Below, piece by piece: positions 42,957-51,341 of a DNA stretch of 56,012 bases. How positions within the stretch are numbered: position 1 is the stretch's first letter; the number at the start of each line of letters is the position of its first letter. The notes beneath the pieces are model-generated. The model searched no databases and was not told where the DNA came from. It saw nothing but the letters and a program-made list of their open reading frames with translations. Origin of the DNA: an uncultured Clostridia bacterium (lineage in GTDB: Bacteria; Bacillota; Clostridia; Monoglobales; Monoglobaceae); the NCBI GenBank assembly GCA_947631965.1, contig CANRNL010000017.1, positions 1-56,012 of the forward strand. Reading direction: 5' to 3'. A program made the position numbers and the translations under genes.

Positions 42957-44852
42957 ATGAAGAAAATCATATCCGCTGTTGCGGCGCTGGCTCTTTGCGC
43001 CGCGGTGCAGACAAATGCTTTCGCATCCGACGGATTTCCGTCGCACGAGCCCTACGGCGAGGGTGTGGGCGCGATGCCCGGACGCGTTGTTTGGTCGTAT
43101 GAGCCGAGTTCGGTCGATTGGGACGGAAACGGATACTGGTGGGAACCCGAAAATTTTGACGAGGGCGTTATCCGCAATATGGTCTCCGAGTCGGTCGCTG
43201 CGCTCGGCGGGGCTTCGACCGCGTCCGACGGCTGGCGCGCGCTGTTTGAAAACCGCAACGAGCGAAACGGCGAGAGCGGCGGCTACAAGTCGGGCGAAAA
43301 AATAGCGATAAAGGCTAATATCAACGGCTCGGCAGTTATGGACGACGACACTTCGGGCGAAACGAGCATGAGCTATACAAATCCGGTGCTTTTAAAGGCG
43401 CTGCTTACCTCGCTCGTCGAGGACGCGGGGGTCAAGCCGTCCGACATTACGGTGTACGACGTGTCGCGCCTGTTCCCCGATTATATGGAAAAGATGTGTA
43501 CCGAGGGGATACTGAGCGGTGTGAACTTTGTCAACCGCGATAACGGCGTTGCGGACGAAAGCGCGCCGATAGTGTGGTCGCACAGCTTCAGCGGCGCGGT
43601 GAACTATCTTCCGACCTGCGTTACCGAGGCAAAATATATGATAAACCTCGCGAATCTGAAAGGGCACAGCTACGGAATAACGCTGTGCGGCAAAAATCAC
43701 TTCGGTTCGTTCATAAACGGGAACGCGATGCGTCCGCCCGAGGGCGCAAATTTGCATCAATGGCTGACGAGAAGTGAGATGGGAATTTACAGCCCGCTCG
43801 TGGATTTAATGGCGAATAAGCACCTCGGCGGCAAGACGGTTTTATATATGCTCGACGCAATCATATGCGCTCCATCCGAGGGTGCGTCAATTACAGCGAG
43901 CAATTCAAAATGGAGGCAGGAGCCGTTCGGCGGCGATTTCACGTCAAGTATATTCGTGTCGCAAGACCCCGTCGCAATAGATTCGGTGGGCGCGGATTTT
44001 CTTATCAACGAGCCTGCCGTCACGGACAACAATTATTCCGCACGCGATACCTCAAACGAGAATTATCTGCACGAGGCGGGACTTGTCAAAAACTCGCCGT
44101 CGGGTACGGTCTACACCGACAGCTTCGGTGAAACGATTGCCAATTTGGGTGTGCACGAGCATTGGAACAACCCGACCGACAAGCAGTACAGCCGCAACCT
44201 CGGCAAGGACGAGGGCATAGAGCTTGTAAAGGTCGGGTCGGCAGCCGCCGAAGCCGTGAGCGTCGAGTATGACAAGGCGAGCGGAACCGTTACTGTAAGC
44301 AACGCTCCCGAAAACAGCACGCTTATCACCGCGTTTTACAAAGACAATATTTTGTCCGACGTGAAGCTGTATAAAGTGAGCGGCGCGTTCACGGCGAACG
44401 TCGGGGAGGGCGCTCAAAATTCGGATACGGTCAAAATATTTTTATGGGATATGGACACGCTTAAACCGTTTGTCACGGCAAAAACCGATACGGAGGTTGA
44501 AACGAAAATGAATGTAAAAATAGGCGACGCGGTGTTTACCGCCACGCTCGAAGATAACGCGGCGGTACGCGAGCTTGTAGATATGATGAAGGAGTCGCCC
44601 GTCACTATTGATATGAGTGATTATTCGGGCTTTGAAAAGGTGGGCTCTTTGGGCAGAAGCCTTACGGCGAGCGACAGCCAAATGACAACGAACGCCGGAG
44701 ACATCGTGCTTTACAACAAAAATCAGATAGTTATGTTTTACGGCTCAAACTCGTGGAGCTACACTAAGATAGGGCATATTGACAATTTGAGCGGCTGGAA
44801 AGAGGCGCTTGGCGACGGCAATATCACAGCCGTATTTTCGCTCGCCGAATAG
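42957..44852 (+). CDS. Secreted DUF362 protein fused to a C-terminal cyclophilin-like domain
   Basis: A 631-residue exported protein with signal peptide MKKIISAVAALALCAAVQTN. Residues about 40-420 are a DUF362 domain, with SGEKIAIKANINGS, LANLKGHSYGITLCGKNHFG and the hallmark SQDPVAIDSVGADFL. Residues about 430-515 are the same module found in the lyases and BspA-like proteins (VKIFLWDMDTLKPF). Residues 516-631 are a cyclophilin-like-fold domain (FTATLEDNAAVRELVDMM, TNAGDIVLYNKNQIVMFYGS, WSYTKIGHIDNLSGW). DUF362 proteins are often linked with Fe-S or redox functions, but no ferredoxin Cys cluster is present here. The three-part fusion is unusual and its biochemical role is unknown. Confidence 0.85.
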   Translation: MKKIISAVAALALCAAVQTNAFASDGFPSHEPYGEGVGAMPGRVVWSYEPSSVDWDGNGYWWEPENFDEGVIRNMVSESVAALGGASTASDGWRALFENRNERNGESGGYKSGEKIAIKANINGSAVMDDDTSGETSMSYTNPVLLKALLTSLVEDAGVKPSDITVYDVSRLFPDYMEKMCTEGILSGVNFVNRDNGVADESAPIVWSHSFSGAVNYLPTCVTEAKYMINLANLKGHSYGITLCGKNHFGSFINGNAMRPPEGANLHQWLTRSEMGIYSPLVDLMANKHLGGKTVLYMLDAIICAPSEGASITASNSKWRQEPFGGDFTSSIFVSQDPVAIDSVGADFLINEPAVTDNNYSARDTSNENYLHEAGLVKNSPSGTVYTDSFGETIANLGVHEHWNNPTDKQYSRNLGKDEGIELVKVGSAAAEAVSVEYDKASGTVTVSNAPENSTLITAFYKDNILSDVKLYKVSGAFTANVGEGAQNSDTVKIFLWDMDTLKPFVTAKTDTEVETKMNVKIGDAVFTATLEDNAAVRELVDMMKESPVTIDMSDYSGFEKVGSLGRSLTASDSQMTTNAGDIVLYNKNQIVMFYGSNSWSYTKIGHIDNLSGWKEALGDGNITAVFSLAE

Positions 44853-44891
44853 GACGCGGGCATACTATCGGGAAACAATGGGGAGTGCAAA

Positions 44892-45461
44892 ATGACAACT
44901 GAGGATTTTTTGGAAAAGATGAAAAACGGGACAACGGCAAAAGGCGGCTCGGATATGCACCTGAAAATGCACGAATTGAGTCAGCGCGCGCTGAGAATAA
45001 CGGCGCGGCTCAACGGCTCGTATCACGAGCCGACGGAGCTTCGTGAAATTTTTTCGGAGCTTGTCGGAAAAGAAATTGATGAGAGCTTCGGGCTTTTCCC
45101 GCCGTTTTATACCGACTGCGGCTTGAATACCACGATAGGTAAAAATGTGTTTATAAATTCGGGCTGCCGCTTCCAAGACTGGGGCGGAATAACAATCGGC
45201 GACGGCGCGCTTATCGGGCATAACGTGGTTATCGCCACGATAAATCACGCCTTATCTCCAAAAGAAAGGCACGACAACATTCCCGCGCCTGTCACGATAG
45301 GCAAAAACGTATGGATAGGCTCAAACGCGACGGTGCTTTCGGGAGTGACGATAGGTGATAACGCGGTTATTGCCGCGGGCGCGGTCGTAACAAAAGACGT
45401 TCCGCCGGGCGTGGTTGCCGCGGGCGTACCCGCGAGGGTGATAAAGAAGATTGAAATGTGA
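44892..45461 (+). CDS. Maltose/galactoside O-acetyltransferase-type protein
   Basis: A 189-residue hexapeptide-repeat acyltransferase. The N-terminal Mac domain (about 1-60) is followed by a left-handed beta-helix with repeating I/V-G-x-x-x units ([64 protein letters not shown]). The catalytic His is in [10 protein letters not shown]. It would transfer acetyl from acetyl-CoA to a sugar hydroxyl in the cytoplasm. GGGAG precedes the ATG. It ends the operon that starts with the lipoprotein and is followed by a terminator. True acceptor unknown. Confidence 0.92.
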   Translation: MTTEDFLEKMKNGTTAKGGSDMHLKMHELSQRALRITARLNGSYHEPTELREIFSELVGKEIDESFGLFPPFYTDCGLNTTIGKNVFINSGCRFQDWGGITIGDGALIGHNVVIATINHALSPKERHDNIPAPVTIGKNVWIGSNATVLSGVTIGDNAVIAAGAVVTKDVPPGVVAAGVPARVIKKIEM

Positions 45462-45471
45462 AAACTAAAAT

Positions 45472-45504
45472 AAAACGGGACGCAGATTTCTGCGTCCCGT
45501 TTAA
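45472..45504. terminator. Terminator between the acetyltransferase and DUF4364 genes
   Basis: Stem AAACGGGACGCAG/CTGCGTCCCGTTT with ATTT loop. A/T flanks on both sides allow use by both convergent genes. Confidence 0.85.
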
Positions 45505-45514
45505 ATTTTATTCT

Positions 45515-46042
45515 CTATTCGTTCGGAAAGACCGATTTTAAAACCGAGTTGTAAATTTCGTCGGCGTGTTTCTCCATATATTTTGCGACGTTTCTCGCGC
45601 CGTCGCGGTCGCCTATGCGGAGTTTCAGTTCCATAACCGTCTCATCGCCGTCGGTCACGGTGAGCGCGGAAAAATATTCGCCGCTCTCGGACGGGATAAT
45701 CTCGCCGGTGCCGCGCTGAGTTTTGATAAGCGTGTCGTACTTTATGTTTCCCACCGCTTCGTCTATTTTAACGCGCACGCTTTTGGGGAGCCTTTTGCGG
45801 AAAAGCTCGTTTGTCTGGCTGCCAAGCTCGGTGAGCGCATACGCTGCGTCGTTTTTATAGTAGTTGTCCTCTATAAACTTGTCCTCTTTCAGGGTCAAAA
45901 GCACGCTTTGTACGTCAAAATACCCCATAACGTCTTTGTCCCACGTCAGAATACGCGTCAGGATGTCGGATGTTATAGGCACCTCAAAGGCTTTCATTGT
46001 GTAAAGCACAGCAAATTTCATTTCGTCGTCGCTAAGTATCAT
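45515..46042 (-). CDS. DUF4364 family protein
   Basis: A 175-residue soluble protein of a family widespread in Clostridia and of unknown function. The first about 75 residues look like a winged helix (MKFAVLYTMKAFEVPITSDI, GYFDVQSVLLTLKEDKFIED), then a helical and beta C-terminal part. By fold it could bind nucleic acid, but nothing shows this directly. Its ATG overlaps the trmL stop codon as ATGA, with AGGAG upstream, so it is translationally coupled and closes the operon rsuA-type / kinase / comM / trmL. Confidence 0.85.
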   Translation of the reverse strand: MILSDDEMKFAVLYTMKAFEVPITSDILTRILTWDKDVMGYFDVQSVLLTLKEDKFIEDNYYKNDAAYALTELGSQTNELFRKRLPKSVRVKIDEAVGNIKYDTLIKTQRGTGEIIPSESGEYFSALTVTDGDETVMELKLRIGDRDGARNVAKYMEKHADEIYNSVLKSVFPNE

Positions 46043-46548
46043 ATTTCAAACTCCTGTTCCAGATAGTCGGATGTTTTTTTAAGGTCTGCAAAGTTGTTTT
46101 GCCTGAGCGCCTCGTACGCCACTATCGCAACCGCGTTTGAAAGGTTGAGAGAGCGCATCTTCTCAAGCATAGGTATTCTTATGCACGAGTCGAGATTTTC
46201 TCTCAGCAGCTCTTCGGGCAGACCCTTATCTTCCCGCCCGAAAACGAGGAAAACGTCACTGTCGTAAGCCGTAAAGTCAACGTCGCTGTAAACGTGGGGT
46301 GCTTTTGTCGAGCAGTAGAAGAACACCCCGTTGGGATAGGCTTCTTTTACCTCGGCAAAGCTTTGGTACTCGTGCAGGTCAAGCTCGCTCCAATAGTCAA
46401 GCCCCGCGCGTCTGACCCGCGCGTCGGTAATTTCAAAGCCGAGTGGGTGTACGAGGTGCAGCGGGATATTCGTAACCGAGCAGGTTCTTGAAATGTTGCC
46501 CGTGTTGGGATGTATTTGCGGCTCGACCAAAACAATATGTAATTTCAT
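46039..46548 (-). CDS. trmL: tRNA (cytidine(34)-2'-O)-methyltransferase
   Basis: Methylates the 2'-OH of the wobble base in tRNA-Leu isoacceptors. The 169-residue SPOUT-fold protein is a bare catalytic domain: IVLVEPQIHPNTGNISRTC, LVFGREDKGLPEELL and IPMLEKMRSLNLSNAVAI form the trefoil-knot SAM pocket. The ATG at 46548 (GGAG 11 bases upstream) is preferred over an in-frame start 30 bases earlier, which would lie inside the end of comM. It starts eight bases after comM ends, and its stop overlaps the next gene. Confidence 0.94.
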   Translation of the reverse strand: MKLHIVLVEPQIHPNTGNISRTCSVTNIPLHLVHPLGFEITDARVRRAGLDYWSELDLHEYQSFAEVKEAYPNGVFFYCSTKAPHVYSDVDFTAYDSDVFLVFGREDKGLPEELLRENLDSCIRIPMLEKMRSLNLSNAVAIVAYEALRQNNFADLKKTSDYLEQEFEI

Positions 46549-46555
46549 ATCAACA

Positions 46556-48091
46556 TCAACTCCAATATTTTCTGTCAAGTGAGCGGTACTGTATCGCTTC
46601 AGCTATGTGAGCCGCTTCGATGTTTTCACAGCCGTCCAAATCGGCGATGGTACGCGCGACCTTTAAGATTCTGTTGTGCGCTCTCGCGCTCAGACCGAGC
46701 GAGTCGTAAGCCGAGCGCAGAAGCTCGTTTTCCGCGCTTCCGAGCGGGCAGAACTTTTCGGTGAGCGATGGAGTAAGCGCGCTGTTGGTTCGTATATCGT
46801 ACCCCACGTACCTCTCTCGCTGCCGCGCCCTCGCGCGCTCTATACGCGCCTTCATATCCGCGCTGCTTTCGGACTTGCCCCTTTGCTCAAGCTCCTCATA
46901 TTTTACCGCAGGTACTTCGATGTGTATGTCAATTCTGTCCAGAAGCGGACCGCTTATCTTGCCGAGATACTTTTGTATTTTCGAGTCGGTGCAGGAACAC
47001 TCGTGGCTTGGGTCGCCGTAGTAGCCGCAGGGACATGGGTTCATAGACGCGATAAGCATAACGTTGCACGGATATGTGTAGGTGCCGCCGACGCGGGTTA
47101 TTGTAACCGTGCCGTTTTCAAGCGGCTGACGCATTACCTCGCGCACGTCGCGGTGAAATTCGGGCAGCTCGTCAAGGAACAGTACGCCGTTGTGCGCGAG
47201 ACTCATTTCGCCGGGGCGCGGATTCGCACCGCCGCCCGAAAGACCCACCGCCGAGATTGTATGGTGCGGAGAGCGGAACGGACGGTTGAGTATTATCGGC
47301 TCTTTAGAGTTTAAAAGACCCGAAATGCTGTGTATTTTGGTGACCTCCAGCGATTCTTCAAACGTTAAATCGGGAAGTATCGACGGCATACGCTGAGCGA
47401 GCATCGTCTTGCCGCTTCCCGGAGGTCCTATCAAAAGCACGTTATGTCCGCCCGCCGCGGCAACTTCGAGCGCTCGGCGAACGTTTTGCTGACCCTTTAC
47501 GTCCGAAAAATCGAGCGTCGCCCTCTTTGCTTTTGCGGCTATGCGGCTTATATCAAACGTTGTCGGCTCAATGGGGTGAAAGCCCGTGAAATGCTCCAGC
47601 ACTTCGCGCAGGTTGTGCGCTCCGTAGACCGTGACCCCTTCTACGACCGCCGCTTCCGCCGCGTTTTCGGCGGGCAGAACGACGTTTTTGATTCCGTTTT
47701 GGAACGCGGATATGACCATGGGCAGAACGCCGTCGACGCGTCTTAAATGACCGTCGAGCGAAAGCTCGCCGAAGAAGATGTAGCTGTCGCTGTCCTCGAT
47801 AGCCATCTGACCCGACGCGATGAGCAGACCGAGCGCTATCGGCAAATCGAAATATGCGCCGATTTTTTTGATGTTCGCGGGCGCGAGATTTACCAGGATA
47901 CGCTTGGTGAGCGGCATATCAAGTCCCGAATATTTAATCGCGGAGCGTATGCGCTCTTTGGACTCCTTGACCGCGGTGTCGGGCAGTCCGACTATCTCAA
48001 ATGCGGGCAGGCCTTTTGAAATGTCCGCCTCGACGTCCACGATATAACCGTCAAGACCTATCAGCGCGGTACTGCTGAGCTTTGAAATCAT
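46556..48091 (-). CDS. comM: YifB/ComM-type Mg chelatase-like AAA+ ATPase
   Basis: A 511-residue protein: N-terminal Lon-like ChlI domain (about 1-170, GLPAFEIVGLPDTAVKESKE), central AAA+ domain with Walker A GPPGSGKT and Walker B VLFLDELPEF, the signature NPCPCGYYGD, and a C-terminal YifB domain (SLGLSARAHNRILKVARTIA). ComM is a hexameric helicase for branch migration of DNA joints during natural transformation, and homologues are widespread in non-competent species. The ATG at 48091 has GGAG at good spacing. It is 82 bases downstream of the kinase gene on the same strand. Confidence 0.93.
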   Translation of the reverse strand: MISKLSSTALIGLDGYIVDVEADISKGLPAFEIVGLPDTAVKESKERIRSAIKYSGLDMPLTKRILVNLAPANIKKIGAYFDLPIALGLLIASGQMAIEDSDSYIFFGELSLDGHLRRVDGVLPMVISAFQNGIKNVVLPAENAAEAAVVEGVTVYGAHNLREVLEHFTGFHPIEPTTFDISRIAAKAKRATLDFSDVKGQQNVRRALEVAAAGGHNVLLIGPPGSGKTMLAQRMPSILPDLTFEESLEVTKIHSISGLLNSKEPIILNRPFRSPHHTISAVGLSGGGANPRPGEMSLAHNGVLFLDELPEFHRDVREVMRQPLENGTVTITRVGGTYTYPCNVMLIASMNPCPCGYYGDPSHECSCTDSKIQKYLGKISGPLLDRIDIHIEVPAVKYEELEQRGKSESSADMKARIERARARQRERYVGYDIRTNSALTPSLTEKFCPLGSAENELLRSAYDSLGLSARAHNRILKVARTIADLDGCENIEAAHIAEAIQYRSLDRKYWS

Positions 48092-48173
48092 AAAATTCTC
48101 CAATCCGCCGCTCCGCACGGCTTTTTTAAAACTCTTATCGACGGAGAGTAGTAACAAGAGCTTTACATAATAC

Positions 48174-49097
48174 TCAAATTTCTATATATCTCTTTTTCGG
48201 ATGCTCCTTTGAAAAAAATTCGGCTAACACGGGTTCAAACAGCACGCCCTCCCGTACTGCCATTTCCGGATGCTCCATCGTGCTTTGTATAGCGTCCGAA
48301 ACAAATTCGGCGGAAAGGCAGGCGGCCTCAAGAGGTGTGCTTCCGTGAAGAAGAGCGCCCGTGAAAACGCTTGTGAAAATATCGCCCGTGCCGTGAAAGC
48401 GGCGATTGACGTAGCCGCAGTCTATTTTGTAATACTTACAAGTCGTACTGTCATAAAGCGCGGCAAACATATCGTTTTCACTTCCCATAACGCCGGTGAT
48501 AACCACTGTGTTTGAACCCAGCTCGGACAGCCGTTTTAGATAGCCGCGAACCGTCTTGTTGTCGGTATAATGTCCGGGTTCGGGTATCTTTTCGCCGAGA
48601 AGCAGGCAGGTTTCGGTGAGGTTGGGCGTTATCACGTCGGCGTATGCCGCGAGAGAGCGCATACCCGAACAAATTTCCGCCATATGCTCGGTGTAAAGAG
48701 CAGCCGTGCCGAGAAGCTCGCTGTCGCCCATAACCGGGTCTACCACTATGAGTGCGCCGTCCGCTTTCGCCCATTCTATCAGCGACTTTAAAATTTCTAT
48801 CTGGCGCGGCGAGCATAAATATCCGCTGTAAACCGCGTCAAATTTAATTCCGAGCGCCTTCCAATGCTCGATGGTTTTTGGCATATTGTCGGTCATATCG
48901 CAGACCGAGTAGCCCTTAAAGTTATAGGTGTGAGTTGATAAGACCGCGGTCGGGAGCGGGCATACCTCGATTCCCATAGCCGACATAACCGGTATGCACT
49001 CGGTCAGCGAAACGCGCCCGAAGCCCGACATATCGTGAACCGCCGCCACGCGGGGTATTATGCTTTTTATTGTGCCTGAATCATTGTTACCGTTCAT
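48174..49097 (-). CDS. Pyridoxamine/pyridoxal kinase-like protein
   Basis: A 307-residue ribokinase-fold kinase of the PdxY/PdxK group, which phosphorylates B6 vitamers. Conserved parts: AAVHDMSGFGRVSLTECIPV at the N-terminus, LSTHTYNFKGYSVCDM, VVDPVMGDSELL, ADVITPNLTETCLLLG, and the anion-hole segment FHGTGDIFTSVFTGALLHG with the catalytic Asp. GGAGAGA precedes the ATG. The first 11 bases overlap the end of the pseudouridine synthase gene, so the genes are cotranscribed. Substrate choice among B6 vitamers is not certain. Confidence 0.88.
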   Translation of the reverse strand: MNGNNDSGTIKSIIPRVAAVHDMSGFGRVSLTECIPVMSAMGIEVCPLPTAVLSTHTYNFKGYSVCDMTDNMPKTIEHWKALGIKFDAVYSGYLCSPRQIEILKSLIEWAKADGALIVVDPVMGDSELLGTAALYTEHMAEICSGMRSLAAYADVITPNLTETCLLLGEKIPEPGHYTDNKTVRGYLKRLSELGSNTVVITGVMGSENDMFAALYDSTTCKYYKIDCGYVNRRFHGTGDIFTSVFTGALLHGSTPLEAACLSAEFVSDAIQSTMEHPEMAVREGVLFEPVLAEFFSKEHPKKRYIEI

Positions 49098-49788
49098 ATA
49101 ATCTCTCCAATTCTTCGGGTGTGATTTCGCGCATTTCTCCGAGCGGCAGAGCTTCGTCCAGCTCTAAACCGCCGATTTTGGTACGCTTCAAGTATTCCAC
49201 CTTGTTGCCGACGGCGGCGAACATACGCTTTATCTGATGAAAACGCCCCTCGAATATAACTGTTTCGGCAATGTTTTCACCAATTTCGCGGAGCTTTGCC
49301 GGGAGTGTGACGTGACCGTCGTCAAGAGTTATTCCGCGCTCGAACGCCTCAATGTCGCTCTCGCTGATTTTGCCTGCGAGACGGGCGATATAGGTCTTAG
49401 GAATATGGGAGCGGGGCGAGGTCAGACGGTGCGAAAGTTCTCCGTCGTCGGTCAGTATCAAAAAGCCCTCGGTGTCAATGTCAAGCCGCCCTATCGGAAA
49501 TAAATTTCGGTGCGCGTACTCGGCGGGGACAAGGTCGGTCACGGTGCGGTGAAGATTGTCCTCGGTCGCCGAAACAACGCCCTGCGGCTTGTTGAGCATC
49601 AGATAAATATGCTTTTTGTACTCTATTTTTTTGCCTAAAAGCTCGACGACCGCCGCGCTTTCGTCAACCCGAAAATCCGCCGTTCGGACAACGCTGCCGT
49701 TTACTGTCGCCGCTCCGCTTTTTATCAGCTTTTTAAGCTCGCTCCGCGTGCCGCAGCCGCAGTCGGCGAGGAATTTATCAAGCCGCAT
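49087..49788 (-). CDS. Ribosomal-type pseudouridine synthase, RsuA/RluB family
   Basis: Isomerises uridine in rRNA. The 233-residue protein has an N-terminal S4 RNA-binding domain (MRLDKFLADCGCGTRSELKK) and the RsuA catalytic domain with active-site motif GRLDIDTEGFLILTDDG, where the Asp after Leu is the catalytic nucleophile. FEGRFHQIKRMFAAVG is the second conserved motif. The overall form is closest to the RsuA 16S type, but 23S relatives (RluB/E/F) cannot be excluded. The upstream binding site is weak (AAAGGCGG). It is the first gene of a five-gene minus-strand operon and is divergent from the DUF4830 gene. Confidence 0.92.
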   Translation of the reverse strand: MRLDKFLADCGCGTRSELKKLIKSGAATVNGSVVRTADFRVDESAAVVELLGKKIEYKKHIYLMLNKPQGVVSATEDNLHRTVTDLVPAEYAHRNLFPIGRLDIDTEGFLILTDDGELSHRLTSPRSHIPKTYIARLAGKISESDIEAFERGITLDDGHVTLPAKLREIGENIAETVIFEGRFHQIKRMFAAVGNKVEYLKRTKIGGLELDEALPLGEMREITPEELERLYER

Positions 49789-49846
49789 TTTTCAGCCGCC
49801 TTTCGCATAATATTTATTGAGAATTCATAATAACGGGAGTGTCGCT

Positions 49847-50278
49847 ATGAGCATAAAAATAAAGGTTATCGTGTCGGCAATCGCCTCGGCGGCGGTGCTG
49901 TCGTTTGTTATACTCGGCTTTTTCGGTATGGATGGTCAGACAAACGGCATGGTGGTCGAATATCTTAATTCGCTCGGCTGGCAGGTTGACGACCGCCCCG
50001 CCGAAATATCCCATTTTAAAATTCCGAATGAGTTCGACACGGTTTTTAATACATACAACGTATTTCAGCTCGAAGCGGGATTTGACCTGTCCGAATATCG
50101 TGGTGCGCGTGTCGCGCGCTACTCGTATACGGTCAGAAATCACAGCCGCTCGGCAACCGGCGAGGTGCGCGCCAACGTATATGTCCATAAGCAGAAAATT
50201 GTCGCCGCCGATATATCCCAAAGCGGCAGAGACGGGTTTATGCGTGCCGTTACCGATACGTCGGATATGATAAAATAA
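49847..50278 (+). CDS. DUF4830 domain protein, membrane-anchored
   Basis: A 143-residue protein with one N-terminal membrane anchor (IKVIVSAIASAAVLSFVILG) and a small extracytoplasmic domain. It contains WQVDDRPAEISHFKIPNEF and FDLSEYRGARVARYSYTVRN, which match the DUF4830 family of clostridial proteins of unknown function. The ATG at 49847 has GGGAG eight bases upstream; the upstream in-frame start lacks one. It stands alone, convergent with rlmB. Confidence 0.85.
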   Translation: MSIKIKVIVSAIASAAVLSFVILGFFGMDGQTNGMVVEYLNSLGWQVDDRPAEISHFKIPNEFDTVFNTYNVFQLEAGFDLSEYRGARVARYSYTVRNHSRSATGEVRANVYVHKQKIVAADISQSGRDGFMRAVTDTSDMIK

Positions 50279-50283
50279 TCGGT

Positions 50284-51033
50284 TTATCCGCTTATTCTGC
50301 GGCGCGTTATCTCATAGAGTATGACGCCCGCCGCGACCGACGCGTTGAGCGACTGCGTTTCGCCGAGCATAGGTATTTTTACGAGAAAATCGCATTTTTC
50401 ACGGGTCAGGCGGCTGATTCCGTCGCTTTCGCTCCCGATAACCACCGCGACCGCACCGCTCAAATCACATTCAAAGTGATATTGCTTTGCGGATAAGTCG
50501 GTGCCTACGACCCATATCCCGCGCTCCTTTAAAAAATCAACGGTCCGCGCAATATTCGTAACTCTGGCGACGCGTGTATATTCGGACGCTCCCGCTGAGG
50601 TTTTTGCAACGGTGGAGTTCACCGAAACGCTGCGGTTTTTCGGAATTATAACGCCGTGCGCTCCGCACGCGTTGACGGTTCGGATTATGCTTCCGAGATT
50701 GTGCGGGTCGGAAAGGTTTTCGGCTATCACGATAAACGGCGGCTCTCCCTTTTTCTCTGCGTAATCCAGAATTTCTTCCACCGTCGAATATTCATATGCG
50801 CCGACCAGTGCGGCAACGCCCTGATGCGCTCCGCCGCCCGAAAGCTCGTCCAGCTTTGCGCGGGGTATGAAGGTAAAGCTGATTTTGCGCTCTGCCGCAA
50901 GAGCCTTTATCTTTGCGATGTCTCCGCCGCGCAGTCCGTCCTGAAGGTACAGCCTGTCAATGCGGCGGTTCGCGGTAAGAGCTTCAAGGACGGCGTTCCT
51001 GCCGAAAATTTTATCGTTAGAGTTATTATCCAT
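50284..51033 (-). CDS. rlmB: 23S rRNA (guanosine-2'-O-)-methyltransferase, TrmH family
   Basis: Methylates a guanosine ribose in the 23S rRNA peptidyl-transferase region (G2251 in E. coli numbering). The 249-residue protein has an N-terminal L30e-like substrate-binding domain (FGRNAVLEALTANRRIDRLY) and a SPOUT domain with NLSDPHNLGSIIRT, VVIGSESDGISRL and IPMLGETQSLNASVA. GGAGGG precedes the ATG. It has its own promoter, is convergent with the DUF4830 gene and divergent from the small RNA locus. Confidence 0.93.
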   Translation of the reverse strand: MDNNSNDKIFGRNAVLEALTANRRIDRLYLQDGLRGGDIAKIKALAAERKISFTFIPRAKLDELSGGGAHQGVAALVGAYEYSTVEEILDYAEKKGEPPFIVIAENLSDPHNLGSIIRTVNACGAHGVIIPKNRSVSVNSTVAKTSAGASEYTRVARVTNIARTVDFLKERGIWVVGTDLSAKQYHFECDLSGAVAVVIGSESDGISRLTREKCDFLVKIPMLGETQSLNASVAAGVILYEITRRRISG

Positions 51034-51084
51034 TTTTACCCTCCGCGCTCCGAATTTTCACATAAATACAGAATCTCAGTTGAT

Positions 51085-51113
51085 ATTATAAATTACTTTT
51101 CTGTATTTTTCAA
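51085..51113 (-). promoter_or_regulatory. Promoter of rlmB
   Basis: On the minus strand, TTGAAA (51113-51108), 17 bases, TATAAT (51090-51085). Confidence 0.65.
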
Positions 51114-51174
51114 TCTTTTTTGATAAAATTGTGGCAATTCGTAATAACGTCCGAACATTTCCTGTGTAAACCGG

Positions 51175-51203
51175 TTGACATACACCTAAAACGGGTGTAT
51201 AAT
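51175..51203 (+). promoter_or_regulatory. Strong orphan sigma-A promoter with an operator-like dyad in the spacer
   Basis: Consensus TTGACA (51175-51180), 17 bases, TATAAT (51198-51203). The spacer contains a perfect inverted repeat ATACACC (51180-51186) / GGTGTAT (51194-51200) that touches both promoter boxes, a natural place for a repressor or activator. No protein gene follows on this strand before the convergent radical SAM gene. Confidence 0.85.
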
Positions 51204-51208
51204 GTTAA

Positions 51209-51293
51209 TAGAAAAAGGCAAGACCTCAAACGGTTATGCCAAAATTTTGAGATTGTAGTCCCTAAACTTTAGCCGATGCGGGGGCTACTTTTT
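51209..51293 (+). ncRNA. Candidate small RNA with pseudoknot and terminator
   Basis: About 85 bases downstream of the orphan promoter fold well. Hairpin 1 is GGCA-AG-ACC / GGT-TA-TGCC (51217-51240). Its loop bases TCAAA (51226-51230) can pair with TTTGA (51246-51250), making an H-type pseudoknot. A terminator hairpin, GTAGTCCC (51255-51262) with GGGGGCTAC (51280-51288), is followed by T5. An alternative stem TAGCC/GGCTA (51270-51274 with 51283-51287) competes with it. No ORF of note is inside. I recognise no named RNA family. Confidence 0.6.
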
Positions 51294-51341
51294 AATTATA
51301 TACTATATGTGATATGTGTTTTTTCGATATATTTATTTCGT

